A stretch of 64,000 bases of DNA, from contig NZ_JAKGAM010000005.1 in NCBI RefSeq assembly GCF_023061285.1, positions 124,001 through 188,000 on the forward strand. The letters run 5' to 3'. The translations under genes and the position numbers were made by a program. The notes under the pieces are model-generated. The model was not told the DNA's origin. It saw nothing but the letters and a program-made list of their open reading frames with translations, and did not search any database. The stretch is from Chromohalobacter nigrandesensis (GTDB taxonomy: Bacteria; Pseudomonadota; Gammaproteobacteria; Pseudomonadales; Halomonadaceae). Below are positions 35,921 through 45,987 of the stretch, in pieces (within the stretch, counting starts at the first letter, position 1; each line of letters begins with the position of its first letter).

Positions 35921-36025
35921 CTTGGTACTCCTTGGCGGTTTCTTCTTTTATCTCCTGGAGACAGTGAGAAAATTTTAAAAAACATCAGGCATTGTCGACC
36001 GTGTCTAGCAACCCGATCGACATAT

Positions 36026-36928
36026 TCATGGGTAACGCCCGCTGCGCCGGTTTTCGACCAAGACCTCTAGAATAGCGTTGGTTTCTTGCATGATCGGCGT
36101 CAGTGGTTCGCCTTTTCGTCGGCTGCATATGATGGGAATGGTGATATCGGTGTCGGCGAGATAGACATACGAAATGCCATCGCGTTGAAGGCGGCGAACT
36201 TGTTCGGGAACCAGGGTGATACCGAAGCCCGAGGCAATGAGCCCTAACGCCGTTTGGAGTTCGTTGGTTTCTTGCACGACATTGACTTTCATGCCTCGTC
36301 GACGAAACAACCCCAACACGATATCCGCCAGGCTTGGGCGTGGTGAGGCTGGGAAAAGTACCATCGGGTAGTTTGATAATTCCGCTATGGTGGGCTGGGT
36401 ACCTTCTAATATATGGCCCGTGGGGACAGCGGCCACCATTGGCTCCTCGAACAATACTTCCTGCTCTATCTCGGGGTCGTCGATTCGCAGACGACCGAAG
36501 CCGATATCAATACGTCCCGCTTTGAGCGCCTGGATCTGCTGAACCGTGGTGAGCTCTGCAAGTGTCAGCTCGACATCATCATTTTGTCTAAGTTGCCGCA
36601 CGAGGGAGGGAAGTTGCCCATAAAACACGGAAGGCACGAAACCAACCCCGAATAACGCGCGCTTGCTGCGTACCATGCGCCTTGTGGCATGGATAGTCGT
36701 ATCTAACTTATCAAGTATTTGTAGGGAATGCTCATAAAAGAATTGTCCGGCCGGTGTCAGGCTTAATCCTCGTGCCTGACGGACAAATAGTTGAGCGCCC
36801 ATTTCTTCTTCTAACTGTTTGATTTTCCTTGTTAAAGGTGGTTGAGCCATATGCAGCTTTTGTGCCGCTTTAGTGAGGTTGAGATCTTCGGCAACAGCAC
36901 AAAAGCAGCGCAAGTGATGTAGCTCCAT
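36026..36928 (-). CDS. LysR regulator of the CatM/BenM type
   Basis: 300-residue LysR protein: HTH about residues 1-60 (MELHHLRCFCAVAEDLNLTK, then AQPPLTRKIKQLEEEMG), effector domain about 90-295. CatM and BenM of Acinetobacter answer cis,cis-muconate and benzoate and bind ATAC-N7-GTAT. Exactly such a site lies two bases before its start codon (36930-36944). Divergent from catBCA-benABCD, which it most probably activates. CatR is an equally good name, so none is assigned. Confidence 0.87.
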   Translation of the reverse strand: MELHHLRCFCAVAEDLNLTKAAQKLHMAQPPLTRKIKQLEEEMGAQLFVRQARGLSLTPAGQFFYEHSLQILDKLDTTIHATRRMVRSKRALFGVGFVPSVFYGQLPSLVRQLRQNDDVELTLAELTTVQQIQALKAGRIDIGFGRLRIDDPEIEQEVLFEEPMVAAVPTGHILEGTQPTIAELSNYPMVLFPASPRPSLADIVLGLFRRRGMKVNVVQETNELQTALGLIASGFGITLVPEQVRRLQRDGISYVYLADTDITIPIICSRRKGEPLTPIMQETNAILEVLVENRRSGRYP

Positions 36929-36929
36929 G

Positions 36930-36944
36930 ATACCTCCTGAGTAT
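36930..36944. promoter_or_regulatory. ATAC-N7-GTAT operator of the CatM/BenM type
   Basis: ATAC-CTCCTGA-GTAT fits the CatM/BenM consensus exactly. It lies 87 bases upstream of the catB ATG and two bases upstream of the regulator ATG. On the minus strand its centre contains the AGGAG ribosome site of the regulator gene. Confidence 0.75.
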
Positions 36945-37030
36945 GGCTAGTCACTCAAACAATATTGGTTGGGGCTAGGCCAAACAAGCAAGACTTTGGG
37001 GCAAGACAAAATATCCGTGGTGGAGCCCCC

Positions 37031-38149
37031 ATGTCCGTTGTCATTGAACATATTGAAACTCAACTCGTCGACCTGCCGACGATTCGGCCGCACAAGCTGT
37101 CGATGGCCACTATGGGATGCCAAACGCTGGTCATCGTGCGCATGCGCCACAGCGACGAGGTGGAAGGATTGGGTGAAGGCACCACCATCGGTGGCCTAAG
37201 CTATGGCCCCGAGAGCCCTGAGAGTATCAAGTGCAATATCGATACCTACCTAGCGCCGCTGCTCATTGGGCAGCCGTCGACCAATATCAATGCACTTCGG
37301 GCGCGTATGACTCGTCATATACGCGGCAATGCCATCGCCAAGTCGGCGCTGGAAACCGCATTGCTGGACGCTCAGGGAAAGCGCTTGGGGGTAAGTATTT
37401 CCACCTTGCTTGGTGGGACAAATCATGACCATTTGCCAGTGCTATGGACGTTAGCCAGCGGCGATACGCAGAAAGATATCGAGGAAGCTTTTCAGCGCCT
37501 CGGTGATCGTCGCCATTGCGATTTCAAACTGAAAATTGGTGCCAACCCGGTCGACCAGGACGTGAATCACGTTGCCATGATCAAGGAGGAGCTGGGGGAG
37601 CAGGCCAGCATTCGAGTCGATATCAATCAGGCGTGGGATGAGTCCACTGCAGTACGTGGCATCGCTAAGCTACAACACGCCGGCATCGATCTGATTGAGC
37701 AACCGGTCGACGCCCGTGACAAGGCCGCAATGATCCGTCTATCCAGACGTTTCAATGTGCCGATGATGGCCGATGAGGCGGTGCAGGATACGCGTGACGG
37801 TCTTGATCTGGTGTGCGGTGGTTTTAGTGGGGCTTTTGCACTGAAGATCGCCAAGTCGGGTGGGCCGCTGGCGGCGCTGGAGTTGGCTCACCTGGCCCAG
37901 GCCGCCGGCATGGAGCTCTATGGCGGCACCATGCTCGAGGGCACGATCGGCACGGCCGCCGCGCTACATGCCTGGTCGACGCTTCCCGAGATGGCCTGGG
38001 GCACCGAGATGTTCGGCCCACTATTGCTCGAAGACGATATCGTCGCCGAGTCGCTTTCCTATCACGAGTTCGGCGTCGAACTGCCGGCCGGCCCTGGTCT
38101 CGGCATTACTCTCGACGAAGACAAGCTTACCCACTATTCGCGCAAGTAA
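37031..38149 (+). CDS. catB: muconate cycloisomerase
   Basis: 372-residue enolase-superfamily enzyme turning cis,cis-muconate to muconolactone. The Lys motif FKLKIGANP (about residues 163-171), the metal ligands in VDINQAWDE and LIEQPV, and ADEAVQD are in place. The start MSVVIEHIETQLVDLP is taken at 37031 with GGAG upstream. First gene of a catB-catC-catA order that runs on into benABCD, letting one regulator govern benzoate to ketoadipate enol-lactone. Confidence 0.95.
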   Translation: MSVVIEHIETQLVDLPTIRPHKLSMATMGCQTLVIVRMRHSDEVEGLGEGTTIGGLSYGPESPESIKCNIDTYLAPLLIGQPSTNINALRARMTRHIRGNAIAKSALETALLDAQGKRLGVSISTLLGGTNHDHLPVLWTLASGDTQKDIEEAFQRLGDRRHCDFKLKIGANPVDQDVNHVAMIKEELGEQASIRVDINQAWDESTAVRGIAKLQHAGIDLIEQPVDARDKAAMIRLSRRFNVPMMADEAVQDTRDGLDLVCGGFSGAFALKIAKSGGPLAALELAHLAQAAGMELYGGTMLEGTIGTAAALHAWSTLPEMAWGTEMFGPLLLEDDIVAESLSYHEFGVELPAGPGLGITLDEDKLTHYSRK

Positions 38150-38182
38150 TCCGCGACGTCAAAGATCGAAGAGGAGCGCGCC

Positions 38183-38473
38183 ATGCTATTTCAAGTGCAA
38201 ATGACCGTGAAATTGCCTACGGATATGCCGTCGAATCAGGCTGCCGAGATCAAGGCGAAGGAAAAGGCTTACGCCCAAGAACTGCAACATGCCGGTAAGT
38301 GGCGCCATCTGTGGAGAGTGGCCGGTAGCTACGAGAACGTCAGCGTATTCGATGTCGAGGACAACGCTGAGCTTCAGGAAATTATTAGTGGCTTGCCGCT
38401 GTTTCCCTATATGGAAATCCACGTCAAACCGTTGTGTCGGCATCCATCGTCCGTTCAAGACGGTGACGCCTGA
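38183..38473 (+). CDS. catC: muconolactone delta-isomerase
   Basis: 96 residues, the standard small CatC. It begins MLFQVQMTVKLPTDMP, typical of the family, and holds the GKWRHLWRVAGSYENVSVFD block. It converts muconolactone to 3-oxoadipate enol-lactone. GAGGAG precedes the ATG. It sits between catB and catA. The next enzymes (catD, catIJ/pcaIJ, catF) are not in the window. Confidence 0.95.
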   Translation: MLFQVQMTVKLPTDMPSNQAAEIKAKEKAYAQELQHAGKWRHLWRVAGSYENVSVFDVEDNAELQEIISGLPLFPYMEIHVKPLCRHPSSVQDGDA

Positions 38474-38541
38474 GTAGCCAAGGCTCTAACGAGCTTCATC
38501 ACGCCAACTCATAGAAAGCCAAGACTATAACAAGTGAGGCA

Positions 38542-39522
38542 ATGACCATGACTGTCAAGATCTACGATACCCAAGCAGTACAGGATTTCCTGAACACTAT
38601 CAGCGGCTTCGATCAAGAAGGAGGCAGCGAGCGCGCCAAGCAGATCATGCACCGCTTTCTCTCCGATCTGTTCAAGTTGATCGACGATTTCGACGTCACT
38701 CAGGAAGAGTACTGGACTGCTGTCAACTTGCTCAACGCTTTGGGTAGTCAGACCCAGTTTGGCTTGCTCTCACCGGGCTTGGGCTTCGACCATTATCTGG
38801 ATATGCGTCAGGACGCTATCGATGCCGAGGCCAAGCGGATTGGTAGCACGCCGCGCACCATCGAGGGGCCGCTCTACGTCGCCGGTGCCCCCGAGGCCGA
38901 AGGTTTCGCGCGCATGGATGACGGCAGCGATCTTGATGCCGAGGTGATGTGGCTGACCGGCCAGGTACGTGACATCGACGGCACCCCGATTCCTGGCGCC
39001 AAGGTCGAGATCTGGCACTGCAACTCCAAGGGCAATTACTCGTTCTTCGACCCGACCCAGAGCGAGTACAACATGCGTCGCACCATCTACGCCGACAGCG
39101 AAGGCCGCTACACCGCGCGCAGCATTGTCCCCTCTGGCTACGGCGTGCCGGAAGGCGCTCCCACCGACGTGGTACTCAAGGCCTTGGGTCGTCACGGCGA
39201 GCGCCCGGCGCACATCCACTACTTCATCTCTGCACCTGACTATCAGCACCTCACGACCCAGATCAATCTGGCTGGCGACCCCTATACCTTTGACGACTTC
39301 GCCTTCGCCACTCGCGAGGAGTTGGTCGTTGAGGGGCGGCATATCGAGGATGCGGCGGAAGCTGAAAAGCGTGGCCTGGAGGGACCGTTTATCGAAGTGG
39401 TCTTCGATATCGAATTGGCCCAGACCGATGCATCCGAGCTGCAAGTTCGCCATAAGCGTGCCCGTGCCAAGGAAGATGAGCAGGATGCTGCCAGTCAGTT
39501 GGCCAGCACTGCCAAGGTCTGA
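38542..39522 (+). CDS. catA: catechol 1,2-dioxygenase
   Basis: 326-residue intradiol dioxygenase, slightly longer than most (about 310). Non-heme iron ligands: Tyr in GNYSFF, Tyr200 in PSGYG and His224/His226 in RPAHIHYF. N-terminal helical dimer domain (residues 1-95) precedes the beta-sandwich. It opens catechol to cis,cis-muconate. An in-frame ATG two codons downstream is an alternative start. The extra length is a charged C-terminal tail. Catechol would come from benABCD and from the salicylate hydroxylase at 47134. Confidence 0.95.
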   Translation: MTMTVKIYDTQAVQDFLNTISGFDQEGGSERAKQIMHRFLSDLFKLIDDFDVTQEEYWTAVNLLNALGSQTQFGLLSPGLGFDHYLDMRQDAIDAEAKRIGSTPRTIEGPLYVAGAPEAEGFARMDDGSDLDAEVMWLTGQVRDIDGTPIPGAKVEIWHCNSKGNYSFFDPTQSEYNMRRTIYADSEGRYTARSIVPSGYGVPEGAPTDVVLKALGRHGERPAHIHYFISAPDYQHLTTQINLAGDPYTFDDFAFATREELVVEGRHIEDAAEAEKRGLEGPFIEVVFDIELAQTDASELQVRHKRARAKEDEQDAASQLASTAKV

Positions 39523-39591
39523 TGGGCCTCATCGCGACGCTTTAGCGCGACCCGCTGAAAGCGTACCCATAAAGCAATCGAGGAATTGGCT

Positions 39592-40977
39592 ATGACCTCA
39601 CAACTTGATCGTCTCGAAGAGCGCGTTCGTGGTGCCGTCGTCGATGATGCCGACCAGGGTATCTTCCGCGTTCACCGCAGCATCTTCACCGACCCGGACT
39701 ACTTCGAACTGGAGATGAAGCACATCTTCGAAGGCAACTGGCTGTTCCTGGGCCATGAAAGTCAGATCGCCGAGTCAGGTGACTACATGACCGTGACCCT
39801 GGGCCGCCAGCCGGTGATCATTACCCGTGACAAACAGGGCGAATTGCATGCCCTGATCAATGCCTGCGCGCATCGTGGCGCGACCCTGTGCCGCAAGAAA
39901 CGCGGCAACAAGGGCACTTTCACTTGCCCTTTTCATGGCTGGAGCTTCAAAAACGACGGGACCTTGCTCAAGGCCAAGAATGAGAAGGCCGGTGCCTATC
40001 CCGATGGCTTTAAGCAGGACGGCTCTCATGACCTCAAGCGCCTCGCACGTTTCGAAAACTATCGAGGCTTCCTATTCGGTAGCCTGAGTTCGGATGTCCA
40101 GCCGCTCGCCGACCACCTAGGCGAAACCACCAAGGTCATCGACAACATCGTCGACCAAGCGCCGGAAGGGCTCGAGATCCTGCGTGGTACCTCGTCTTAC
40201 ACCTTTAGCGGCAACTGGAAGTTGGGAGCCGAGAATGGCGCCGACGGCTACCACGTCAGTACGGTGCATTGGAACTACGCCTCGACGATGGATCGCCGTA
40301 ATTACGATGCTGGCGGCACCAAAGCAGTGGATGCCGATGGTTGGTCGAAGAGTCGGGGCGGTTTCTACTCCTACGAGAATGGTCACATGATGCTATGGAC
40401 GCGCTTGCTCAATCCCGAGGTGCGTCCAGTCTACTCTCAGAAAGACTGGATCGAGGAGCAGTTCGGCGAGGCGCGTGCCGACTCCATCGTCAATCAGACC
40501 CGTAACCTGTGCTTGTATCCCAACGTCTACCTGATGGACCAGTTTTCTACTCAAATCCGTGTCATTCGGCCGTTAGCCGTGGACAAGAGCGAAGTGACTA
40601 TTTATTGCTTCGCGCCGAAGGGAGAGTCGGCCGAGAACCGCGCGCTGCGTATTCGCCAGTACGAGGACTTCTTCAACGTTAGTGGCATGGGTACCCCTGA
40701 TGACCTGGAGGAATTTCGGGCTTGTCAGAACGGTTATGCCGGTCTCGATGCCGAGTGGAATGATCTTTCCCGAGGTGCCAAACAGTGGGTCGAAGGTGCC
40801 GATGAAAATGCCAAAGCCATCGACATGAAGCCGCTATTGAGTGGGGCATCGCCCGAGGACGAAGGGCTTTACGTGCTGCATCACAAGCACTGGGTCGATG
40901 AGCTGCTGCGTGCCATCGACAAGGAACGCAGCCAGTTCATCGCCACGGCATCCGCTGAGGAGGAGACTTCCGCATGA
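39592..40977 (+). CDS. benA: benzoate 1,2-dioxygenase alpha subunit
   Basis: 461-residue Rieske oxygenase large subunit. Rieske ligands: CAHRG (about residue 90) and CPFHGW (about 110). Mononuclear iron: [15 protein letters not shown] (about residues 210-224). The ATG at 39592 follows GAGGA. With BenB and BenC it makes benzoate cis-diol. The stop overlaps benB by ATGA. Fully intact. Confidence 0.95.
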   Translation: MTSQLDRLEERVRGAVVDDADQGIFRVHRSIFTDPDYFELEMKHIFEGNWLFLGHESQIAESGDYMTVTLGRQPVIITRDKQGELHALINACAHRGATLCRKKRGNKGTFTCPFHGWSFKNDGTLLKAKNEKAGAYPDGFKQDGSHDLKRLARFENYRGFLFGSLSSDVQPLADHLGETTKVIDNIVDQAPEGLEILRGTSSYTFSGNWKLGAENGADGYHVSTVHWNYASTMDRRNYDAGGTKAVDADGWSKSRGGFYSYENGHMMLWTRLLNPEVRPVYSQKDWIEEQFGEARADSIVNQTRNLCLYPNVYLMDQFSTQIRVIRPLAVDKSEVTIYCFAPKGESAENRALRIRQYEDFFNVSGMGTPDDLEEFRACQNGYAGLDAEWNDLSRGAKQWVEGADENAKAIDMKPLLSGASPEDEGLYVLHHKHWVDELLRAIDKERSQFIATASAEEETSA

Positions 40978-41459
40978 ACTATCTCGATATTCAGGCTTTC
41001 GTCTACCGCGAGGCGCGTCTGCTCGACGATCGTCAATGGGATGAGTGGCTCGCGTGCTACAGCAAGAGCGCCGTGTTCTGGATGCCGGCCTGGGATGACG
41101 ATGACCAGTTGACCCGCGATCCGCAGGCCGAGATCTCGCTGATTTACTACCCCAATCGTGAGGGACTGGAGGATCGCGTCTACCGGATCAAGACCGAACG
41201 TTCCGGGGCGACCAGTCTTCCCGAGCCGCGTACCACCCACCAGATCTCCAACTTGGAAATACTTAGCCAGGAGGGTGGCAAGGTAGAACTGCGCTTCAAC
41301 TGGCACACATTGAGTCATCGTTACCAGCAGACCAACGCTTATTTCGGCACGTCCTTCTACACATTGGACGTGTCTGGGGACGCCCCGCTGATCGAGCGGA
41401 AGACGGTAATCCTCAACAACGATTACATCCACCAGGTCATTGACGTCTATCACGTCTGA
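40974..41459 (+). CDS. benB: benzoate 1,2-dioxygenase beta subunit
   Basis: 161-residue small subunit of the ring-hydroxylating dioxygenase (scaffold type beta-barrel). It has the family opening [20 protein letters not shown] and the block [21 protein letters not shown]. It starts inside the last codon of benA (ATGA) and has the usual length. It forms the alpha3beta3 oxygenase with BenA. Confidence 0.95.
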   Translation: MNYLDIQAFVYREARLLDDRQWDEWLACYSKSAVFWMPAWDDDDQLTRDPQAEISLIYYPNREGLEDRVYRIKTERSGATSLPEPRTTHQISNLEILSQEGGKVELRFNWHTLSHRYQQTNAYFGTSFYTLDVSGDAPLIERKTVILNNDYIHQVIDVYHV

Positions 41460-41487
41460 GTACCGACCCGGTGGGAGGAGAACGACC

Positions 41488-42516
41488 ATGAGCTACACTA
41501 TTGCGCTTAATTTCGAGGACGGTGTCTCCCGATTCATTACCTGCAAGGCAGAGGAGACGGTGCTCGATGCTGCGTACCGCCAAAAGATCAATCTACCGAT
41601 GGATTGTTCCGACGGCGTCTGCGGGACCTGCAAGGGCCATTGCGAGCAAGGCGCTTTCGACATGGGTGACGACTATCTGGAGGAGGCCCTTTCCGAAGAG
41701 GAAGAAGCTGAGGGCAAGGTACTGACCTGTCAGATGGTGCCGTCTTCCGATTGCGTCATCCAGGTACCGGTGGCCTCGACTCTTTGCAAGACCCAGGTCG
41801 GCGAGGTCACTGGCCGGATGGCCCATGTCGAGTCGCTCTCCGAAGATAGTATCGAACTGATGATCGATCTGGATGAGGATGCTGAACTGGTTTTCCTACC
41901 CGGCCAGTACATCAATATTCAGGTGCCGGGCAGCGAAGAAACGCGTTCCTACTCGTTTAGCTCGCGTCCCGGTGACAAGCGGGCTTCTTTCCTGATTCGC
42001 AACGTACCAGATGGTTTGATGAGCGGTTATCTCACCCGTACGGCGACGTCCGGTGATCCTCTAACCCTGACCGGGCCGTTGGGTAGCTTTTATCTACGTG
42101 ACGTGAAGCGCCCCTTGCTGATGTTGGCCGGTGGCACGGGATTGGCGCCATTGCTTTCCATGCTCGAAGTGCTGGAAGAGAAGGGCTGCGACCAACCGGT
42201 CCACCTGATCTACGGCGTCAGCCGTGACGAGCATCTCGTCAAACTCGATAAGCTCGACGCCTACGCCCAGCAGCTGCCCCATTTCAGTTACACCACCGTG
42301 GTTGCCGACGAGGCCAGCGAACATCCACGCAAGGGCTACGTGACACACCACATGGATGCGGATGTCCTGTATGAGGGTGATGTGGACGTCTACCTGTGTG
42401 GACCGCCGCCGATGGTCGATGCCGTGCTCAAGTATTTCCGCGAGCAGAATATTGAGCCGGTGAGCTTTCACTACGAGAAGTTCACTCCTAATCAGACCTC
42501 TGAGGAGGCAGCATGA
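41488..42516 (+). CDS. benC: benzoate 1,2-dioxygenase reductase
   Basis: 342-residue reductase: N-terminal 2Fe-2S ferredoxin (CSDGVCGTCKGHC, about residues 42-54, fourth Cys at TCQM), FAD domain (RSYSFSSRPGD, about 155-165) and NAD domain (MLAGGTGLAPLLSML, about 211-225). It moves electrons from NADH to BenAB. The ATG at 41488 follows GGGAGGAG; an open frame from 41440 is not used. Coupled by ATGA to benD. Confidence 0.95.
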   Translation: MSYTIALNFEDGVSRFITCKAEETVLDAAYRQKINLPMDCSDGVCGTCKGHCEQGAFDMGDDYLEEALSEEEEAEGKVLTCQMVPSSDCVIQVPVASTLCKTQVGEVTGRMAHVESLSEDSIELMIDLDEDAELVFLPGQYINIQVPGSEETRSYSFSSRPGDKRASFLIRNVPDGLMSGYLTRTATSGDPLTLTGPLGSFYLRDVKRPLLMLAGGTGLAPLLSMLEVLEEKGCDQPVHLIYGVSRDEHLVKLDKLDAYAQQLPHFSYTTVVADEASEHPRKGYVTHHMDADVLYEGDVDVYLCGPPPMVDAVLKYFREQNIEPVSFHYEKFTPNQTSEEAA

Positions 42517-43292
42517 TGCGCTTTAAAGATCAGGTGGTGGTGATCACCGGGGCGGCCCAGGGCATTGGCCAACGGGTCGCCGAACGCGCCGCCGAGGAGG
42601 GCGCGCGGTTGGTGCTGGTCGACCGTGCCGAGCTTATCCATGAGGTGGTGGCTGGGCTGACCGAGCAGGGTATGGAAGCCATCGCCGTGCAGGCCGATCT
42701 CGAGACCTGGGAAGGTGCCGAGGACGTGATGGCTCGTACGGTCGAATATTTCGGCCGGATCGACGTGCTGATCAACAACGTCGGCGGGGCGATCAATTTC
42801 AAGCCTTTCACCGAGTTCGCCGAGTCCGAGATCGCTGCTGAAATCACACGCTCGCTGATGCCAACGCTGTGGTGCTGTCGGGCGGCACTGCCGACGATGG
42901 TCGAGCAGGGTGGCGGTGTGATCGTCAACGTCTCCTCGGCGGCGACCCGTGGCATCCACCGTATTCCTTACTCGGCCGCCAAGGGGGGCGTCAACGCCAT
43001 GACCGCCTCGCTGGCCTTCGAATATGCCGAGCACGGCATTCGCGTGGTGGCCACTGCACCGGGCGGTACCGAGGCACCGCCGCGCAAAATCTCGCGGGGC
43101 ACGCCAGAGCCGCGCAACGAGACGGAGCAGGCTTGGTTCCAAGCGCATATCGATCAGACCAAACAGAGCTGCCTGATGGAGCGTTACGGCACATTGGATG
43201 AAATGGCTGCCCCGATTCTTTTTTTGGCATCAAGCGACGCCAACTATATCACGGGTAGCGTTTTGCCGGTGGCGGGTGGTGATCAGGGCTAG
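42513..43292 (+). CDS. benD: benzoate diol (dihydroxycyclohexadiene carboxylate) dehydrogenase
   Basis: 259-residue short-chain dehydrogenase with the NAD motif TGAAQGIGQRVAE and catalytic YSAAKGG. It oxidises and decarboxylates benzoate cis-diol to catechol, closing benABCD. ATGATG at 42513 overlaps the benC stop. Catechol passes to CatA in the same gene series. Confidence 0.94.
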   Translation: MMRFKDQVVVITGAAQGIGQRVAERAAEEGARLVLVDRAELIHEVVAGLTEQGMEAIAVQADLETWEGAEDVMARTVEYFGRIDVLINNVGGAINFKPFTEFAESEIAAEITRSLMPTLWCCRAALPTMVEQGGGVIVNVSSAATRGIHRIPYSAAKGGVNAMTASLAFEYAEHGIRVVATAPGGTEAPPRKISRGTPEPRNETEQAWFQAHIDQTKQSCLMERYGTLDEMAAPILFLASSDANYITGSVLPVAGGDQG

Positions 43293-43338
43293 TCTTTGTC
43301 GGCTCAATTTCAAACATAACAATATTTTGGAGCACACC

Positions 43339-44580
43339 ATGAAGCATATCGAGAAGGGCGTAAGCCTGCGGCGCGCGCCTCGCGATTTCCTTCGCGATCT
43401 CAATTTAGAAAATGCTAGTACTGGTCTGGTAGCCGGTATCTTGGGCCTCAGCGTTGGAGTCGTGCATATTAGTGCTGGCACGGCTGCGGGTCTAGATTCT
43501 TCCTTCATCATGATCTGGGTCATTAGCTACCTGATGATCAACGGCCTGTTTGGGCTATTCATGCCCGCCTATTATCGGCTGCCGCTTCCCATGGCCAACT
43601 CCATTCCGGGGGCACTTCTATTCGCGGCAATTATTCCGGTGGTCGGGCTCGAGGCTGCTCTTGGGGCTACCCTGATCGCTGGTGCTATCGCGCTGGTGGC
43701 AGGTCTGACAGGAGTGATGTCGCTGGTCATGCGGTTGATACCCATGCCTATCGTGATGGGCATGGTTGCGGGCATCTTACTAAGCTTCGGCCTCAACATG
43801 GTGGATCCACTCGAGCACGCCATGCTACCTGCCTCCATTATGATCCTGGCTTTTTTCGTCTCGTCGCGCTTTCTGCGTAAGGTCCCGCCATTGATTGTGG
43901 CCATGTTGGCCGGTATGGCCTATCTGATGACGACAGGAGTTGATTTTTCGGGTGTCGAATTCTCGATGCGCTTTCCCGAATTCGTAGTGCCTGAGTTCAC
44001 ACTAGGAGCCTTCTTGGCCTATGGCCTACCTTTGGCCATCATTCTGGTGGGAATGGAAACGCCTGCTGGTATCGGTTTGGTCAAAGGGATGGGCTATAAG
44101 AGTGCACCAGCCAACGCCATCACTGCCGTGGGCGGGCTCGGAACCATGGTGTCGGCTTTCTTCAATCTCCATAGCACTTGTATAGCGGCTCCCATGACGG
44201 GGGTCTGTGCTTCTCCCGAGGCTGGCCGCCATGATGGGCGTTGGGTAGCAGCAGTAATCGCTGGGGCGATTTTCGTGGTTTGTGCGCCTTTTTATGGCTT
44301 TGTCGTGAGCTTGATCGAGGCCACTCCAGGCTACTTTATCGCGATTATTGCGGGCCTAGCCTTGGTGCGTGTCATCACATCCGCCATGTCGATTGCTTTC
44401 GCTGGCAAGAAGCATGAAATGGGGGCGTTATTTGCCTTCCTTATTGCTGCCTCTGGGCTCCAGATTCTGGAGATTGGCGCTTCTTTCTGGGCCCTCGTAC
44501 TCGGTGTGTTGGTGTCGCTGATTTTCGAGACCAAGGACTTCGAGTTTGTGCGCCCTAAAACCAATGAATCCGCAGTGTGA
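43339..44580 (+). CDS. BenE-family transporter, first of two
   Basis: 413-residue membrane protein with about 12 helices, of the BenE/benzoate:proton symporter family, though diverged from the second copy. Start MKHIEKGVSLRRAPRDFL at 43339 has TTGGAG upstream; the longer frame is a benD shadow. Family-like segments include MANSIPGALLFAAIIPVVGL and GVCASPEAGRHDGRWVAA. It is the last gene before a strong terminator, so it belongs to the cat-ben operon. Substrate presumably benzoate or another aromatic acid used here. Confidence 0.85.
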   Translation: MKHIEKGVSLRRAPRDFLRDLNLENASTGLVAGILGLSVGVVHISAGTAAGLDSSFIMIWVISYLMINGLFGLFMPAYYRLPLPMANSIPGALLFAAIIPVVGLEAALGATLIAGAIALVAGLTGVMSLVMRLIPMPIVMGMVAGILLSFGLNMVDPLEHAMLPASIMILAFFVSSRFLRKVPPLIVAMLAGMAYLMTTGVDFSGVEFSMRFPEFVVPEFTLGAFLAYGLPLAIILVGMETPAGIGLVKGMGYKSAPANAITAVGGLGTMVSAFFNLHSTCIAAPMTGVCASPEAGRHDGRWVAAVIAGAIFVVCAPFYGFVVSLIEATPGYFIAIIAGLALVRVITSAMSIAFAGKKHEMGALFAFLIAASGLQILEIGASFWALVLGVLVSLIFETKDFEFVRPKTNESAV

Positions 44581-44639
44581 CTCTTGGTTGAGCCTTCCCG
44601 CCTTCAAGATCCCTAAACTATCCGGCTGATATTTTCCTT

Positions 44640-44676
44640 GGCCCGCGTCCGAGAGGGTGACGCGGGCCCTTTTTTG
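44640..44676 (+). terminator. intrinsic terminator of the cat-ben operon
   Basis: GGCCCGCGTC (44640-44649) and GACGCGGGCC (44659-44668), a perfect 10-base stem, followed by CTTTTTTG. The clearest classical terminator of the window. It separates the first and second BenE genes. Confidence 0.9.
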
Positions 44677-44728
44677 CTTCTGTTGATTTTTGGAATCCCA
44701 CGTTATTCCGCGAACAAGGATCAATGTA

Positions 44729-45934
44729 ATGAATTTACATAAAGATTGGTCAATACCCGCTATTACTGCCGGCTTTGTGGCGGTGCTGGTATCTTATTCT
44801 GGGCCGCTGGCCATCTTCTTTCAGGCCGCCGAGAGCGCTGAAATATCGAGTGCCATGATGACCTCCTGGGTGTGGGCGATCTCGATCGGTGCCGCTATCT
44901 CCAGCATCGGGCTAAGCCTTTGGCTCAAGGTGCCGGTGGTGACGGCCTGGTCGGCGCCGGGAACGGCATTATTGGTGGGCCTGTTCCCTGAACTATCGCT
45001 GGGGGAGGCGGTAGGCGCTTACCTGACCGCTGCGGTGGTAATCTTCATGATCGGTGTGACTGGTTCCTTCGATCGGATCATCCAACTGATCCCGCCGGGT
45101 ATCGCCAGCGCGATGATGGCCGGCATTCTGTTCCAATTTGGCGTGGGGGTCTTCGAGTCGCTGGCTGCGGTGCCTGCATTGGTAATCGGTATGCTGCTGG
45201 CTTATCTGGTATTCAAGCGCCTCACGCCGCGCTATTGCTTGGTAGTGTTGCTGGTTGTCGGCGTTGGTTTAGCTATGACGTTGGAAGGTGCAAGCCTCGA
45301 AGGCGTAACGTTGGAGTTGGCCTCCCCCCAGTTCATCCAGCCCGAGTGGACTTGGCATGGCACTCTGAGCCTGGCTATCCCGCTGGTACTGGTTAGCCTG
45401 AGCGGGCAGTTCTTGCCGGGTATGGCGATACTCCGCACCTCTGGCTACGATACCCCGGCTCGGCCAATTGTCACCGTCGCTAGTCTGACGTCTTTCGTCA
45501 CGGCTTTCTTCGGTGGTATTACCACCGTGGTCGCCGCCATTACGGCGGCAATCTGCACCAGTAAGGATGCCCACGAAGATCCGAATAAGCGCTACGTGGC
45601 GGGTGTGGCCAATGGCGTCTTCTACCTGATCGGCGGCACTTTCGCTGGCACCATCGTGTTGCTGTTCACCTCGCTACCAGGCGAGTTCGTAGCTGTTCTG
45701 GCTGGTTTGGCGCTGATCGGAGCCATTACGAGTAACGTGAGTGCCTTCGCTGCTCACAAGGATTATTTGGAGGCTTCGGTTATCACCTTTCTGGCGACTG
45801 CCTCGGGCGTTAGCTTCTTAGGACTGGGCTCGGCTTTCTGGGGCGTGATGATTGGTGGCGTCGCCTATAACGTTCTGCACCGTCGTTTCGACACTCGAGA
45901 AGAATCGTCTCGAATATCCGATAGCTCGCGTTGA
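44729..45934 (+). CDS. benE: benzoate/H+ symporter
   Basis: 401-residue BenE, about 12 helices. The canonical block VVTAWSAPGTALLV and the charged loop AICTSKDAHEDPNKRY match known BenE proteins. The start at 44729 has AAGGA upstream. A terminator lies before it, so it probably has its own promoter, perhaps linked with the next regulator. It imports benzoate with protons. Confidence 0.9.
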   Translation: MNLHKDWSIPAITAGFVAVLVSYSGPLAIFFQAAESAEISSAMMTSWVWAISIGAAISSIGLSLWLKVPVVTAWSAPGTALLVGLFPELSLGEAVGAYLTAAVVIFMIGVTGSFDRIIQLIPPGIASAMMAGILFQFGVGVFESLAAVPALVIGMLLAYLVFKRLTPRYCLVVLLVVGVGLAMTLEGASLEGVTLELASPQFIQPEWTWHGTLSLAIPLVLVSLSGQFLPGMAILRTSGYDTPARPIVTVASLTSFVTAFFGGITTVVAAITAAICTSKDAHEDPNKRYVAGVANGVFYLIGGTFAGTIVLLFTSLPGEFVAVLAGLALIGAITSNVSAFAAHKDYLEASVITFLATASGVSFLGLGSAFWGVMIGGVAYNVLHRRFDTREESSRISDSSR

Positions 45935-45987
45935 AGCTATCCGGTATGGGGCTGGGTGGGCGATGCGGACAGACGAATGCCGCTAAC

